64,000 nucleotides of DNA, taken from positions 1 through 64,000 of the forward strand of contig NZ_FTOC01000004.1 in assembly GCF_900156645.1 (NCBI RefSeq), read 5' to 3'. This DNA is from Salimicrobium flavidum (GTDB lineage: Bacteria; Bacillota; Bacilli; Bacillales; Halobacillaceae). The translations under genes and the position numbers were made by a program. The notes under the pieces are model-generated. The model was not told the DNA's origin. It ran no database searches and saw only the letters and a list, made by a program, of their open reading frames with translations. Of the stretch, positions 62,431 to 64,000 are shown in pieces (the first letter of the stretch is position 1; every line of letters begins with the position of its first letter).

Positions 62431-64000
62431 TCTCCCCCTCCTTTCAGAGGTATATCAGCCCGGGGCTGTTGCATCGTGATTTTATACAGTCCCTCGCTGT
62501 ATAATTCTACTGTTCCGAACGAGTGGGATCCTTCTTCAATCGATTTTCCTTGTTCGACACGGATGAAAAGGTGACTTGGGGAAAGTATCGTATCTCCCGT
62601 GATCAAAATACTATCCTCCTCATAAGAGACGGAGATATCCGATTCCTGGTACTGGATCATTTTTTCGGTGGCGTTCGATTGGGTCATCGATTCCAGGTAA
62701 GGATAGTGGGTCACCACGTGCTCTCCTATACCTTGAAGGTCCTTGTACATATCCTCCCACGTTCTTCCTTTCGCACGGTACGGATCCAGTACGTCATCGG
62801 GATGGATGAAATGGGCGAACACTCCTGTATGGGCGATAGCATCGGTCATGAGGAACTGAGCTGCCGGGTCATCCACATACCCACTCGTCATTCTCGGAAA
62901 ATGATAAAGACCGTCGAATCTTTCGTCCATCTCGAATTCCTGTTCGAAACTCCCCTCGTCTCCGCGGATATAGAGCGAGCTGATTGTACGAAGTTCAGGC
63001 AACGTCTCATGAAGAGCGCTTATCCCCGTACGGTTCAGGACATTGGAAGGAGGGACGTAGGAGTTAAGCGTCTCTTCGGGGAAATAATAATGGAACAACT
63101 CTTTCGCCTCCACGACCGCCTCTTCCATCGTTCCCTGGTTCTCCCATGGACGATAACCGAGTTCAGGGTCTATCGGCTCCTCTTCTGTAACGAGAGATTG
63201 ATGGTTATACCCATGCAGACCGATTTCTCCGCCTCCATTCAGCAGACTTCTGCCGAAATAAAGCATGGGATAACGGATGGTTTTCTTCAGGTCTTCCCCG
63301 ATAACTTCCGTATCATCCCTATACGTCCCGATCAGATAACCGGTATACGTGAAGTCATAGTCGTCCTTCAGTTCTTTCATATCTTCCCACCAGATATCCG
63401 TGTAAAAGTCTTTGATGGACAGACCATACTCCTCATCGATCGCCTCCGTCGTAGAATAGGGGATCGGCGCCGGGAAATCATCCAGGTGCATAACTTTGAT
63501 ACTCGCCTGTGCACTTACAAACGATGGAGGCAGCAGAGACATGGAATGAATCAGTAGTCCTCTCACACTTTTATCCGTAACTACGGTCGAGTTGAAGAAC
63601 ATGATTTTCCCCTCTCCGACCTCGTTGATCCACATGAGTGGTTCTTCTTCCACTCTGAGTGGCACCTCCACATCTTCTTCGAGTTCCACATCGGCGATGC
63701 TGTGTGTCAATAAAGAAGACGAAGCATCAAGGTCTACATACCCCGGGAACAGTTCCTGTTCGAACGTGATGCCAGTCACTCCATCCTTGAATCCTTTGTT
63801 CTCTTTGATACCGAGCAGGTCATCCCAGGATTCGTCGACGAAACGTCCGGCGATCATCAGCCTGCCTCCTCCTTCCACGAACGAGGTGATGGCTTCTTTC
63901 GGCCATTGTTCCGAATGCTCCCCGGCAAGTACAAGTACCGAGTAAGGAGAAGGCTCGAGGGTCGTTATCCCGTCCCGGTCGATTCTTTCATGAGGAACCT
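62427..64000 (-). CDS. PelA deacetylase-type protein (DUF2194), partial at the right edge
   Basis: At least 524 residues, open through the window edge so the N-terminus is missing. The visible part begins with a Rossmann-like module (SVLVLAGEHSEQWPKEA, then GGRLMIAGRF) and holds a polysaccharide-deacetylase-like domain: acidic motif VMHLDDFPAPIP and metal-binding HxxxH in GEIGLHGYNHQS. A beta-rich C-terminal part follows. In Gram-positive pel loci this position is taken by a deacetylase (PelA-DA) that removes acetyl groups from Pel. It overlaps pelF; pelD and pelE would be expected upstream, beyond the window. Confidence 0.85.
   Translation of the reverse strand, partial: VPHERIDRDGITTLEPSPYSVLVLAGEHSEQWPKEAITSFVEGGGRLMIAGRFVDESWDDLLGIKENKGFKDGVTGITFEQELFPGYVDLDASSSLLTHSIADVELEEDVEVPLRVEEEPLMWINEVGEGKIMFFNSTVVTDKSVRGLLIHSMSLLPPSFVSAQASIKVMHLDDFPAPIPYSTTEAIDEEYGLSIKDFYTDIWWEDMKELKDDYDFTYTGYLIGTYRDDTEVIGEDLKKTIRYPMLYFGRSLLNGGGEIGLHGYNHQSLVTEEEPIDPELGYRPWENQGTMEEAVVEAKELFHYYFPEETLNSYVPPSNVLNRTGISALHETLPELRTISSLYIRGDEGSFEQEFEMDERFDGLYHFPRMTSGYVDDPAAQFLMTDAIAHTGVFAHFIHPDDVLDPYRAKGRTWEDMYKDLQGIGEHVVTHYPYLESMTQSNATEKMIQYQESDISVSYEEDSILITGDTILSPSHLFIRVEQGKSIEEGSHSFGTVELYSEGLYKITMQQPRADIPLKGGGE

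Noticed and set aside
62523-63557. Plus-strand open frame of 344 codons
   Set aside because: Antisense to the Pel deacetylase gene and not protein-like.
1-64000. CRISPR arrays, tRNA/rRNA genes, prophage modules, integrase/att sites
   Set aside because: None seen. The only regular repeat set is the five-copy 21-bp array, whose spacers are far too short for CRISPR.

Overview
The window looks like chromosomal DNA of a low-to-mid GC Bacillaceae, probably a halotolerant or marine genus of the Halobacillus/Virgibacillus type. This is inferred from strong AGGAGG-type ribosome sites, frequent TTG/GTG starts, many small membrane proteins, and families typical of Bacillales (UPF0182, bacterial NOS, YkhA, the Listeria-like form of RlmN, CidR/CidAB, a SleB-type hydrolase and a Gram-positive Pel locus). 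No rRNA, tRNA, CRISPR array or replication origin was seen.

Layout. 1-0.36 kb: IS3-family transposase remnant cut by the window edge. 0.8-4.2 kb: overlapping three-gene operon (MerR regulator, acyl-CoA ligase, AidB-like acyl-CoA dehydrogenase) behind a 19-bp-spacer MerR promoter. 4.3-7.6 kb: sugar O-acetyltransferase, small membrane proteins, a CNNM/CorC-type protein and a paired fluoride channel. 7.8-12.1 kb: rlmN, small membrane proteins, a CidR-like LysR regulator, and an acyl-CoA thioesterase coupled to an unknown gene. 12.2-20.2 kb: a complete type II Wadjet (JetABCD) anti-plasmid system with all four genes overlapping, next to topB (20.3-22.4 kb). 22.5-32.3 kb: small enzymes and regulators (HxlR with a luciferase-like monooxygenase, a stop-interrupted FMN reductase, an Xre regulator with a membrane partner, an NmrA-like reductase) and UPF0182. 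32.3-35.1 kb: nitric oxide synthase, a small-gene interval, and a Fur-box-controlled IDEAL-domain protein plus flavodoxin. 35.3-39.4 kb: interrupted genes (a multi-pass membrane protein, a chemotaxis-type receptor, a small membrane protein). 39.7-41.4 kb: an operon of a HAD phosphatase and a glycerol-1-phosphate dehydrogenase-like enzyme. 41.6-45.6 kb: a tandem array of small orphan membrane proteins and a lipoprotein. 45.6-49.4 kb: aldo/keto reductase, a winged-helix protein coupled to cidA-cidB, and a set of five 21-bp-phased repeats between that protein and a divergent SDR. 49.5-53.2 kb: kinase-like protein with a K+/H+ antiporter, a K+ channel and a LysM-SleB hydrolase. 53.3-59.4 kb: a frameshifted ABC exporter, lipoprotein, GrpB, GNATs, a second K+ channel and a frameshifted anti-sigma-like membrane protein. 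59.5-64.0 kb: the downstream part of a Pel exopolysaccharide operon (deacetylase, PelF, PelG) running off the right edge.

Main themes are defence (Wadjet), NO and low-iron electron transfer (NOS plus Fur-regulated flavodoxin), cation homeostasis (antiporter, two small K+ channels) and biofilm polysaccharide. At least eight genes carry a single premature stop or one-base indel. Several indels lie in or beside short homopolymers, so real gene decay and assembly error both need to be considered. Starts were chosen from visible ribosome sites and often differ from the longest open frame.
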